Of a stretch of DNA of 64,000 nt, positions 54,761 to 64,000 are shown one piece after another. The position numbers were made by a program, and so were the translations under genes. The stretch is from assembly GCA_963585895.1 (NCBI GenBank), contig OY757934.1:40947354-41011353 (forward strand), read 5' to 3'. Below the pieces are notes generated by a model. The model ran no database searches, had not been told where the DNA came from, and was given only the letters and a program-made list of their open reading frames with translations. Every line of letters begins with the position of its first letter. Positions within the stretch are counted from its first letter, which is position 1. The stretch is from Sepioteuthis lessoniana (lineage: Eukaryota > Mollusca > Cephalopoda > Myopsida > Loliginidae).

Positions 54761-55940
54761 AATCCTTTATTTCTAATCTGCTAATAACTGTAGACTGAGC
54801 ATCTGACTAGCTGGTGGGAGATTAAATACAATTAAAACGAAGAAATTACAAGTCAAAAATTAATTATGATTTGATAGCAATGTTGGAGAATTTCTATAAT
54901 TATAAAACAGCAAAGCTTGCCAGACGATCTCTAGCTTGTCAACTTTTCAAATTTCCTGACTTGAAAAAAAAAATCGTTTTTATTTGAATTTAATTAAATT
55001 TGCGGCTTAAAACGATTTTACCCGAGCACAGAGTGGCTCTTTCTTAAAAATTTCTTTGTTATGTTTAATGCAAAGTTAGAATGAATTGTTTATCGAAGTT
55101 GATTGTCTTAAGCACACCTTGATTATGATAAAGGTCATTGTCTTCCCTACATAGCTTTTTCTACAACTAGGATGAGGTTTCTGATAGCTCGACCATTTCA
55201 ACATGGTTTTTCTCTTGTGTTTGTAATCAAGTCTTATTTACAGACAAATCTCAGGGATAATGAATTGTTACCTGCGAAAATGTTCACGGGTATATTTGAA
55301 TTTCTATGCGGTGATTTTTTAAAGAAAGTAATATTAACATGTATTTGCATATCAATACCATTTAATTTGAAAGTCTATGATTAATTCTTATCTATTTACT
55401 TTTGATTTTCAGAATTTTAAATCTTGAATATTTAAAGATCTGCTGTTACGGTTGGTTGGTTGCGAGTGGCGGAAAGCGTACCTCGAGTTACCATACCGAT
55501 GTTACCAGTTGTTAACATAAATAACCAATTACATTGAAAAAGTGTTAAACGTGTTGAATTGAATATATATGTTATAAAAAATTCAAACTTTATAATCATC
55601 AATAAATGTAATATGTCAATTTTCTTGCTTGTAATATTATATATCCCACATTTAACATAATATAAAAACATTTACTGTAAATCTGCATATAAATCGATCT
55701 CAAGATTTTTAGATAACGCAAACATATATTATATAATACTAGTTGAAGTAGTCTACGTTGCCCGGGATAAAAATAAGAACCTAAAGCCCATTTCGTTAAA
55801 TAAAACATTCTTTACCGAAGCATTTTTCATGGAGAAATATTGAACGAGCATTTTGAAGTTGTATTTTTAAAAGAAATTACTAAAATTATCACAAATAAAA
55901 TTCTAATATATGAATTAAAAATATCTAAGCGTCATGTCTG
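54761..55940. other. Unassigned AT-rich sequence
   Basis: No coding or repeat family recognised. The short frames near 55172 and 55432 carry no known motif. Confidence 0.45.
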
Positions 55941-55949
55941 TGAGGCTTC

Positions 55950-56295
55950 GAATATGCTGACTATATCCCCACCTCCCAGAAGGCGAGCTAAATTCCCTTC
56001 CTCCCACCAAAAGAAAAAAAAAAAAAAAGAAAAAAAAGCGTTTTTCTTGGTTTGATACTAAACTGCATATGATGGTGAGGCTCCGGTTCTGGAGATCAAG
56101 AGAGTGTTGAATACCTCTTTTTTTTGCTATTACCCCCAGGCCCACTCTAGCCTGAGGTGGTGGTACCTGTTAAAGTATTCGTCTTGATAGGAGTACTTGA
56201 AACCATATAATTGTGTGCAATCTATTTGTATTAAGAATAGTTACTTGAAGCTTTAATTGTTTCTTAAGGATTATTATTATTATTATTGTATGCTC

Positions 56296-56349
<54 letters not shown>

Positions 56350-56630
56350 ATATCTGTGTGCAAACAAATGGGTGTTATCAAAGAGGAATGATTACCTGAA
56401 ATCTTTTAATTATTTGTATTATTAGATTAGAATACTTGAAACCATATAAGTGTGTGCAAATTATTTGTATTAGATTCGAATACTTGAAACCACACAACCA
56501 CGTGCAAAAACTCTTCAGAAATTACACAGAAAAGGTAAATATGAACATACAATGCACGCGATTTCCTTACTTCATGGCATAAAATAACCCAAGATCGGTT
56601 GACATGCCGTTAAAATCAATCAATAAGAAT
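55950..56630 (+). repeat. SINE family C copy, gacatgccgtt tail
   Basis: 'aactgcatatgatggtgagg', 'ctccggttctggagatcaag', 'cccaggcccactctagcctg' and long tail units with an (ATT)n expansion at 56270-56347. The end is 'cggttgacatgccgttaaaa' near 56598. Confidence 0.75.
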
Positions 56631-56826
56631 ATTCAAGCTATTAAGTATCGTGCATCAAACAGCAGTCATTTATTAATAAGGTTCAGTAAAGATTATATAT
56701 ATATATAGAGAGAGAGATTGACAGTAATCTATCAAGTATGATGTCTGTGTTCTAATATGTAATGTTATATAATTGACATGTTTAATCTATCTATCTATCT
56801 ATGTCAGTCTATTCACATATATCTAT

Positions 56827-57052
56827 GGAAGAGTCACTGTGGCATAGTGGTTAACGTGCTGGACTGATACATTAGTGGGTTCAAACTCTTGTAACGTTAT
56901 AACGTTCACTTCGGACTAATACTCTTGAAAAAACCCTTATCCCTCCAGCTATGGATTAAATTGCACCTCTATGTTTCTTCTACAAGGATAGATTTAGCAT
57001 TAAATAATCCACGAATATTGATATATCTTTAAGAAAAATCAAATCAAATCTA
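56827..57052 (+). repeat. SINE family A copy, diverged
   Basis: 'gtcactgtggcatagtggtt', 'gtgggttcaaactcttgtaa', 'ccctccagctatggattaaa', 'ttagcattaaataatccac' and 'aatcaaatcaaat'. Confidence 0.75.
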
Positions 57053-57600
57053 TCTATGATTTAAAAGTCCTCTAAAAGTTCGTGTGCGCTCCGGGGTGCT
57101 GGGTAACCCACCCTAAGCTTTTTAAAACTTTTTTTCTTCAATGCATTAAATTGAAGAAAGAATGTTTCCTAGATTAATTTTGACTTTCGTGCCAGCAGAT
57201 ATTAATTTTATCTGATTTCTGTACAAATGAGTCTTTTCTCATTACTTTTACCCTCAAAAGCCCCTCACCCCCAATATGAGGGTGGTGGTGGCGTCTATTT
57301 GCTTTTGGGATAAATTAGAACTTTCTGACGAATTTTAAGTCTAAATGTTCTATATCTCTCCGAATTGGGGTTGGTCTGGACCCCTTGAACTACTGGGTTC
57401 ACATGTCGAATATTAAAAATTGATAATTTTGCATTGAAATTCTTCAGTAACTAGTATGGAAACGCACAAATGAAAATGATAGATTTCTTCTCGCAAAACA
57501 AGTGCCTACAATATTAATTACTCTTTTTACCTTAATTTTTATAAGTATATCCATCCTTATCTTTTCTTTGTATTCACTGTCACTCTTACTCCTTTTTCTA
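57053..57600. other. Unassigned sequence
   Basis: No coding or repeat-family signal. It leads into the LINE relic. Confidence 0.4.
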
Positions 57601-57609
57601 CTAGCTCGA

Positions 57610-58110
57610 TTTCTTTACATTGTGCAACTGAATAGCAAGTGTCGGTTATTTAGTATCAGAGATGAAACAGTCAATCACATAATAATAAAAAAATGTTGGA
57701 AACTAGCACAAAAAGAATACAAAACTAAGCACGACTTGGCGGGAAAGGTGATCCACTGAAAATTGTGCAAGAGATCAGAATTTGACCATGCTGACAAATG
57801 GTGTACGCACAAATCAGAATCCGTCCCAGAAAATGAGACACGTAAAATTCTCTGGATTTTTGAGATATAAACGGACCCCCCTATCCCAGTCAGAAGACCA
57901 GACTTAGTGTTAATAAACAAAAAGAAAATTCGTCTATTTGATTTTGCCGTTCCAGCAGACTATAGAATGAAAACAAAAAATAGACAAATACTTAGATCTT
58001 GCTAGAGTATTGAAAAAGCTATGGAACATAAAGATGACGGTGATACCAATTGTTGTTAGGGTACTTGGAACGATCCATAAAGACCAAGAAAAAAGACTCG
58101 GGGATTAAAA
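57610..58110 (+). pseudogene. R2-type LINE C-terminal domain: zinc knuckle and RLE nuclease
   Basis: Reads 'QLNSKCRLFSIRDETVNHI', a degraded Cys-His knuckle (CRLC...H expected), then 'LAQKEYKTKHDLAGKVIHW', where Trp is a TGA near 57757. It continues 'LCKRSEFDHADKWCTHKSES' and 'VPENETRKILW.FEI', with a TAA for Gln near 57868, then 'RRPDLVLINKKKIRLFDFAV' and 'PADYRMK', and finally 'LKKLWNIKMTVIPIVV'. The 'RRPDL(V)...K.....DFAVP.D' stretch is the PD-(D/E)XK core of restriction-like endonucleases in R2, NeSL and related LINEs. At least two nonsense changes; RT missing. Likely the same lineage as the fragment at 38.3-38.7 kb. Confidence 0.65.
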
Positions 58111-59230
58111 TAAAAATAGTGTTGTAAGATGATGTAGCGGTCATCAACCCGAAAGACGAAAGAGTTCAAATTTTATTTAAGTCTGCCTGCATCAATTTAA
58201 TTGCGTTAATACTCTTGAATAAGGATTAAAACTACTTCCAGTGAGTTATGTCCCGTTGCTAGAGATCTTGATACAAAGTTACCATCCTTGGCATTATATC
58301 CAAGAAAGGAGTTCGAGCTGGGATTAGAGTCAGGTATCTGTTCATCTCCCCTAGCAGTGTTCTTGTTCTTGAGTAAAGAACAAAGTGTGATTGGCTTGTT
58401 CTGGGGGATTCTGCAGTACCTGACCATTGCATCAAAAAGGAAGATTGAAGTAGTACGAAGCTTCCGTAACTTTAGTCGTAAAGACAGGACAATTTTTGTC
58501 CTTGTTCATTCAAATACCCGTGGGCTCCGATGCTAAATTAATCCTGTGTCGCATACTATCTCCGTTGTCTTGGGAAGACTGTTAAATATCCACTAAAGTT
58601 AATGAGTAAAAACATGGCCAAATATCTATTCCATAAAAATCTCCAGGCATAAAAAAAAACATTACATTCATTGTTCACCTTGATAAAAGTCAGTTAATAA
58701 CAGTAATCGAGATATTGTAATGTTGTTGTTTTTGTTGTCCCCAGATAAAAATGTTCTGATTTGCAGAGAGAGTAGTCTTTACTTCCTATCTTCTTTAGGA
58801 AAAGGTGCCCTCTCCATAATCGATTAAGTAGACGAACATTCAGCAACGTAACTTTACCCATTCTTTCTTTCCTATTGTTTGGGAACTCCTGGGTCAGGAA
58901 GCAGGTATCAACTTGCATGAAGACGTCACGTGATCTTTAAGTCGGTTATAATGGTACTTCGTTAATGAATTGATCGATGATCTTATTGATCGACCTTTAT
59001 CCCAGAGAGAACCACCATACACCTGCCCAGTGGATGAGAGGCATGTATTAATCTGAAGTCGAGCTCATCTGGTTGCTGAGAAAATGACGGATGAGGCTTT
59101 GTTGGAATCACATTTGACTGAAGGCGAGACGCGTGTCATTTTCAATGTTCGTTTTTACACGTGCGGTGAAAAAAAAGGATAATGATAATAATGATATAAT
59201 AATAATAATAATATTGATTGAGCAATAAAA
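58111..59230. other. Unassigned, lower-AT sequence
   Basis: 58190-58550 has more G+C than average and an 82-codon + frame (58288-58536) with no motif I recognise. I do not call a gene. (AAT)n near 59195-59213. Confidence 0.4.
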
Positions 59231-59236
59231 GAAAAT

Positions 59237-59420
59237 AGGCGCCTATAGCGTAACGGTTATCGTTGTTGTGAAATGGACTTGACGGGCTATGATCAAGTTC
59301 TTGTTGCATGTATTTACGTTTCGCTTGGCGCTAGCGTCCATTGGGAGGACATAAATCCATCTTTTCTCCTATTCCCTCCTCAGTTTGGGGTAAATAGAGT
59401 TTGCCGCACTATACATCTAA
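59237..59420 (+). repeat. SINE family B head-side fragment, diverged
   Basis: 'ggcgcctatagcgtaacggt', 'tatcgttgt', 'cttttctcctattccctcct' and 'tttggggtaaatagagtttg'. It faces the next B copy. Confidence 0.5.
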
Positions 59421-59436
59421 AAGAGTATACATATTT

Positions 59437-59698
59437 ACCAACCCCTCCGCTCGGGCAGGATATGACACAAGGTCAAATTTTAAGCGGAATTTAACAGGTT
59501 TGAATTCAGAGTTGCCTTACCAAGGCTGAAGAACCTAGTCTGCCCTACTATTTACCCATAGCTGGAGGGAGAATAATTGGATACAGACCTTTCCCAAGGG
59601 TATTAGTGCTATGTGAAATGCAGTGTCGTTCAGGATTTGAACACGTGTCGCCGTGTCGATTTCCTAGGACGATAACCATTACACAACGGGCACCTCCT
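59437..59698 (-). repeat. SINE family B copy
   Basis: 'accaacccctccgctcgggc', 'aagcggaatttaacaggttt', 'tatttacccatagctggagg' and 'aaccattacacaacgggca'. Confidence 0.85.
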
Positions 59699-59928
59699 TA
59701 AACACACCCTTTTTAAAGGAGTATACAGGACACAATGAAAAAGAGCGGATGCATAGTTTTTTTTTTCAGAAAATGAATTCAAGAAAATGTTTGGGTTCGA
59801 TTCTTAAACATTTATCTGGTGAATTGTTTTGGTTTGATTTTTGTGAAAAAAACTGAATAAGTAGAAATGCTCACACTTCGACAAAAAGACTTAATTACCA
59901 TGAAAATGAACTAATCTTGTCTCTTATA

Positions 59929-60352
59929 TTGGGTGTCTCGATATATATGGGACCCATGTGACTGCTAATTACTCTACTAATAATAATATTGAGTTCTTTC
60001 TGTTTCAGATTTGAAAATAGTATACTATAACAACTACTAATCCTCCATCACAATGCCTTGGACAAGAGAGGAAAAATATTTTGCATCACTACTTATTTGG
60101 AGACAAAATATTTCAAAACTGTCTCAAAAGAGATGCAACCCATTGATATGATAATGATTTATTACTAAGACAAGAAACTAAAAAAGTTGCATGTCCTGGA
60201 AGCTGATATAATACCAATTAAAAAAACTGATTTGATGTCTTTAGCTTAAAGGATGTATTCTTTACTGGACGTGTTCCAAATGACTGCCAGTACGCTTGTT
60301 TCAATAATAATCATCATATTGATAGGTTGTATTAATTTTGAGACACCCTGTA
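59929..60352 (+). mobile_element. TA-flanked mariner-type MITE with transposase start
   Basis: GGGTGTCTC at 59931-59939 and its inverse GAGACACCC at 60342-60350 form short terminal repeats. Each is preceded or followed by two bases and then TA (59927-59928 and 60353-60354), the target duplication of Tc1/mariner elements. Inside, from 60053, a start reads 'MPWTREE' and, after a one-base shift, 'KIFCITTYLETKYFKTV', resembling the N-terminus of a transposase family with a DUF4817-type helix-turn-helix (from memory). The catalytic part is deleted, so this is a 424-bp non-autonomous derivative. Confidence 0.7.
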
Positions 60353-60360
60353 AATGCTAG

Positions 60361-61110
60361 GAATATATATGAGAATAAATTAATCTTCATGGCTTCGCAT
60401 GACAATAAATACTGAAGTAGAATCTACTTCTGTTGATAAAGGTCTCCTTTACACTATATTCTACCCTAATTTGCATTTACATATTTGCTCTGGACCTTGT
60501 GTCAGAGCTCCGGTCATCATAAAAGAGAATCTCTAATACCTGAAGGGTTCCAAAGGGAAATCTGCGCGAGCGGAGCAATTTTTGTCTGTTCCAACAATTA
60601 ACACGACTGTATGTCTGGTTTCGCTCCCCTGATGACGAGGAGAAATTCACACAAAGTAAAAGTTAGAAAGCATCAACAATGGAACAACATTCAAATCTCA
60701 ATAATGACCACACGTAACGTTGCAGACATACGCATGCGCATTTATATAACTCACTTGACAGTCATTTATGTTATTTGTTGCGAATTCTTTTGTAAAAGCA
60801 TGAACTCTAACACATATATCTAACATTAAACACATTCCATTTACTCAAGGGATGAGAAAACACTCCTGGTTTTGTCCATCTAGTTCCTATGTGACATCGT
60901 TAATTGACATAATATTGGATAAGACATACTTTGAGACGGAAATAGTTGTATTGCCTGAGGTCGATGCTCGAGCCCAACTAAGAAGCAGCTAGATAGGTTC
61001 TCCTTATTTGGAAGACTGGTGCGACACACTATTTTCACCCGTAGATAAAGCAGATCCGCACCAAAGAAAGGATTGGCTGCGTCTGGATTATCTTTATAAT
61101 CTAAGGAAGC
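60361..61110. other. Unassigned sequence
   Basis: No repeat family recognised. A CTGATGA at 60629-60635 lacks hammerhead stems. Confidence 0.4.
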
Positions 61111-61119
61111 GTTTTTGAT

Positions 61120-61522
61120 AATTGGTTGATTGATTCATTTTAACGGCATATCAGCCCGTCGGGTTTATTTTTAACCAAGAGGTTTGGAAATCGTGATCAT
61201 TCTACGTTTATATTTAGATTTTTTTTGTTTGTTGTTTCTATAGAATTTTTTTGTACACGGTCCTATTGAATACGAATAAATTTTAAAACATATCTATTTG
61301 ACCCAAATATTGAGGTTTAACTGTTACTGTCACTCCTGTTCGAAGTGGACCTGGGAGTAATGGAAATGAAGGGGTATTCCACATTCCTCAGCTCTTTAGA
61401 AATGGAGTCTCATCATCAGATGCAGTTAAGTAACAAGCCTGGGACGCCTCTTTTTTTGAGGGAGGAGTCTTAACCTTCTGTAGGGGGTACAGTCAGTGTA
61501 TGTTAAGTCCTACCGACAAGGT
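61120..61522 (-). repeat. SINE family C copy
   Basis: 'ttaacggcatatcagcccgt' (3' end complement), 'aagtggacctgggagtaatg' and 'gaggagtcttaaccttctgt'. Short tail. Confidence 0.75.
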
Positions 61523-61599
61523 GATGACACAAAGGTCTGAATCAAGAAGTATGAGAATTATATATCACAGTGGATTGGTTAAAACGCTTGAAATTGAAA

Positions 61600-61762
61600 G
61601 TGTGAGAGCATCTGTGTTCATGTATGTGCGTATATATTTGTGTGTATGAGCGTATGCATGCGTTTGTGTTTGGGCATGAACATGTTTGTTTGTATGTATG
61701 CGAGTATCTATGTGGTTGAGTGTATGTGCTTGTGTGTATAGATTAATTATTTCTTATACAAA

Positions 61763-61798
<36 letters not shown>
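61600..61798. repeat. GT-rich array and (CA)n
   Basis: Interrupted GTGT/TATG sequence to 61745, then (CA)n at 61767-61797. Confidence 0.9.
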
Positions 61799-61801
<3 letters not shown>

Positions 61802-61814
61802 TGTTTTTGATTGG

Positions 61815-62070
61815 CAAAATAGGTTGAGTGTTCGCCAATGGCCCGGGAGACCTGAGTTCGAACCCAGATCGAGTCATACCAAAGACTCAAAACATGGTAC
61901 TTGATGCTACCTTGCTTCACGCTCAGCATTATAAGGTGAGGATCAAGGGTAAAGTGGAGCAATCCAGGGAAAGGAGTAGCGCACTCTCCTACACTTTGGT
62001 GTAGTAGCTATCGAAAAAGGAGCCTTCGGGTCACCCTCGACTACGGTCGCCAACTTTACTTTTACTTATT
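61815..62070 (+). repeat. SINE family D copy, complete
   Basis: 'ggcccgggagacctgagttc', 'gaacccagatcgagtcatac', 'cagcattataaggtgagga', 'ctacactttggtgtagtagc' and 'ggtcaccctcgactacggtc', then acttttactta. Confidence 0.85.
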
Positions 62071-62700
62071 AATATTTATCAATCTTTAGAATTCATGATC
62101 ATCCAACTCCACTCTGCTGGAAAAATAACTGAAAATGTAAAATGTTTTCAATTATTTAACAACTTCGCTGCATGTTCACCAATTACAATATTTTATAGGC
62201 AATGGGGATGTAAAAATTGGTCTCAAAGATTGGAGACTAACAGTTACAATCATTTCAATTGCCCTTGTACATGCTCTTCTAAGTCGAAGTATAAATACCA
62301 GCTGGTCGGTTTCTAAGGAATAAATATTTACCAATGTAGGAAAGTCTTGAAATACTTATTAAATATCATTTGGGTCTGGAATATAAATACCGGAACATTG
62401 TAGATAGTAGAGAAATACATACATACATACATACATACATGATGGTTGTCCTCTCGGTTTCGAGCGTGACCACCTCCTCTATCTCATGTCCCCCCACCCC
62501 CTTAAATTGTATGTGTTCGTAGGTGACTCTTCAGGCCAGCCAAACTGCGTCAGATTTTGCCACAGAATTGCCACAACCGATCAGTTTTGTTTGCAGTGAC
62601 ATTATTTGGATGCAAGATAGATTTCACACATTTACGCAGATGACTTTTGAGACCAGCCAAAGATACATACATACAGCTAAAGATACATACATACATACAT
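62071..62700. other. Unassigned sequence with (CATA)n
   Basis: (CATA)n at 62416-62441 and 62666-62702. No coding motif recognised. Confidence 0.5.
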
Positions 62701-62702
62701 AC

Positions 62703-62992
62703 TTATTTACCACCCCCTCCGCTTGGGCAGGATATGACACTAGGTCAGTTTTTTAAGCGGAGTTTAACAGGTTTGAATTCAGAGTTTTCCTTTTCCTAGA
62801 CAAGTTGCCTCACCAAGGCTGAAGAACCTAGTCAGCCCTACAATTTACCCATAGCTGGAGGGAGAATAATTGGATTCATAGCTTTCCCAAAGGTATTAGT
62901 GCTATGTGAAATGCAATCAGTCATGTCCAGGATTTGAACTCGTGTCGCCGTGTCCATTTCCTATGACGATAACCATTACACCACAGGCACAT
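62703..62992 (-). repeat. SINE family B copy, full length
   Basis: 'ccaccccctccgcttgggca', 'aagcggagtttaacaggttt', 'ttacccatagctggaggga' and 'gataaccattacaccacagg'. Confidence 0.9.
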
Positions 62993-63049
62993 CCATCCAT
63001 CCATACATACATACAATTTCGGACGCAACATACCGCAATTTATGTCAGT

Positions 63050-63337
63050 ATGTATTTACCAAACCCTCCATATGAGCAGGATGTGACACAAGGTCAATTT
63101 TTAAGCGGAGTTTTAACAGGGTTAAATTCAGCTTTCCTTCTCCTAGACCGGTTGTCATACTAAGGCTAAAAAGCCCAGTCTACCTTTGTATTTACCCTTA
63201 GCTAGAAGTAGAATAATTGGATTCATAGTTCTCCGAGGGTATTAGCGCTATGTGAAATGCAAATAGCCTTGTTCAGGACTTGAACACGGATCGCTGTGTC
63301 CATTTCCAATGACGTTAAACGTTACAGCACGGGTGCT
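63050..63337 (-). repeat. SINE family B copy, full length
   Basis: 'accaaaccctccatatgagc', 'aagcggagttttaacagggt', 'tatttacccttagctagaag' and 'cgttaaacgttacagcacgg'. It is in tandem with the previous B copy, separated by a (CATA)-type spacer. Confidence 0.85.
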
Positions 63338-63436
63338 TCCACAACATACAACTCCTCAATGCACAATATATGGTTCCCAAAACTTCCATACATGTATATC
63401 TATAATTCTGGACTCAACAAATAAAGGAACTCAAAC

Positions 63437-63550
63437 AAACACACACACACACACACACACACTCAAACAAACACACACTCACACACGAATATATATAGTG
63501 AAAGAGAGACCAAGAGAGAGATAATAAAAGAAGAAGAGAGAGAAAAAAAC

Positions 63551-63581
<31 letters not shown>

Positions 63582-63909
63582 AGAGTTACACTAATGTAAG
63601 TTAAAGCCTTGGTTCGCTACAAAGTTTTTTTTTGTTATTTCTGAGAAGCATAATCAAGAAAGGTTTTAATTTTTGTAAATCTTAGATTTGACCATCAAGC
63701 ACAGATAGTAAGTCACAAACAAAAAGGAGCACTTCTGTCTCAATATGGCGAAGAAGCAAATTAATGAAAGATACAAATCAGTCAGAAAATAAATATATAT
63801 ATATGTGTATGTGTGTGTGTGTGTGTATGTGCATATATACATATGTGTGTGTGTGTGTGTGTGTGTGTGCGTAAATTTTGAACTTAGAGATAAATATGAA
63901 TTCATGATT

Positions 63910-63953
<44 letters not shown>

Positions 63954-63960
63954 GTGTAAG
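63437..63960. repeat. (CA)n, (GA)n, (GT)n and (TA)n cluster
   Basis: (CA)n 63438-63480, (GA)n 63552-63575, (TG)n near 63808-63825 and 63844-63868, (TA)n 63910-63930, (GT)n 63931-63952. Unassigned spacers. Confidence 0.9.
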
Positions 63961-64000
63961 TGTGTTTATATATAAATTTGAAATTTATATATGTATGAAT

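Noticed and set aside
58288..58536. 82-codon + frame in lower-AT sequence as a host exon
   Set aside because: No recognisable domain or clear splice sites, so I left it as unassigned rather than call a gene.
60622..60700. CTGATGA followed by GAGAAATTC as another hammerhead
   Set aside because: The six bases between the two boxes cannot form stem II, and stems I and III do not pair.
62095..62316. 73-codon frame with Cys/Ser-rich end as a small peptide gene
   Set aside because: No signal sequence, no known motif, and length within chance for this composition.

Overview
This window looks like gene-poor, repeat-saturated, AT-rich nuclear DNA of an animal. I favour a coleoid cephalopod (octopus-like) or a related mollusc. 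The reasons are many tRNA-headed SINE copies ending in cat(t/a)aaac-type tails, very long (CA)n, (TA)n and (GA)n arrays, RTE-type LINEs ending in (ATG)n, and Penelope-like elements (PLEs) carrying hammerhead ribozymes. That assignment is inference from remembered element families, not a database result. I found no host protein-coding exon, no intact tRNA or rRNA gene, no CRISPR array and no bacterial-type operon. Most open frames are microsatellite translations or cross SINE copies.

Layout. 0-6 kb: SINE copies (families named A-E here), a possible solo LTR, and a tRNA-like unit carrying a hammerhead ribozyme (4385-4535). 6.1-8.7 kb: a decayed PLE with RT and GIY-YIG endonuclease remnants, followed by its own hammerhead. 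9-24 kb: SINE-rich, with a mariner-like transposase scrap (12.3 kb), a GC-richer block (10.3-10.6 kb), a second PLE tail with hammerhead (21.2 kb) and a 400-bp purine tract (23.1-23.5 kb). 24.6-27.46 kb: the most informative element, a nearly full-length RTE-type LINE whose endonuclease half is inverted relative to its RT half, bounded by a 12-bp target duplication (a twin-priming signature). It sits inside a PLE tail. 27.5-30 kb: PLE tails in both orientations, a TA-rich minisatellite abutting an RTE fragment, and a 5S-rRNA-like repeat. 30-36 kb: SINEs, a second inverted RTE copy inserted in a SINE, and the 3' end of a different RTE family. 36-46 kb: young SINE A copies, an R2-type LINE remnant, two more 5S-like or composite SINE clusters, a (GA)n/(GATA)n higher-order array, a head-to-head SINE pair and a hammerhead at 44.7 kb. 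45.5-64 kb: another GIY-YIG retroelement relic, a decayed RTE copy, a 75-bp tandem array, a hammerhead at 53.4 kb, an RLE-type LINE endonuclease relic, a 424-bp TA-flanked mariner-type MITE, and SINEs to the end.

What holds the window together is retrotransposition. LINEs (RTE, R2-like) and PLEs supply enzymes. Short tRNA- and 5S-headed elements carry Pol III-type promoter boxes. At least five near-canonical type I hammerhead motifs lie in PLE tails or short repeats. Hammerheads in PLEs are established (Cervera and De la Pena). The tRNA-like-plus-hammerhead unit and the 5S-headed repeats are the parts most worth pursuing.
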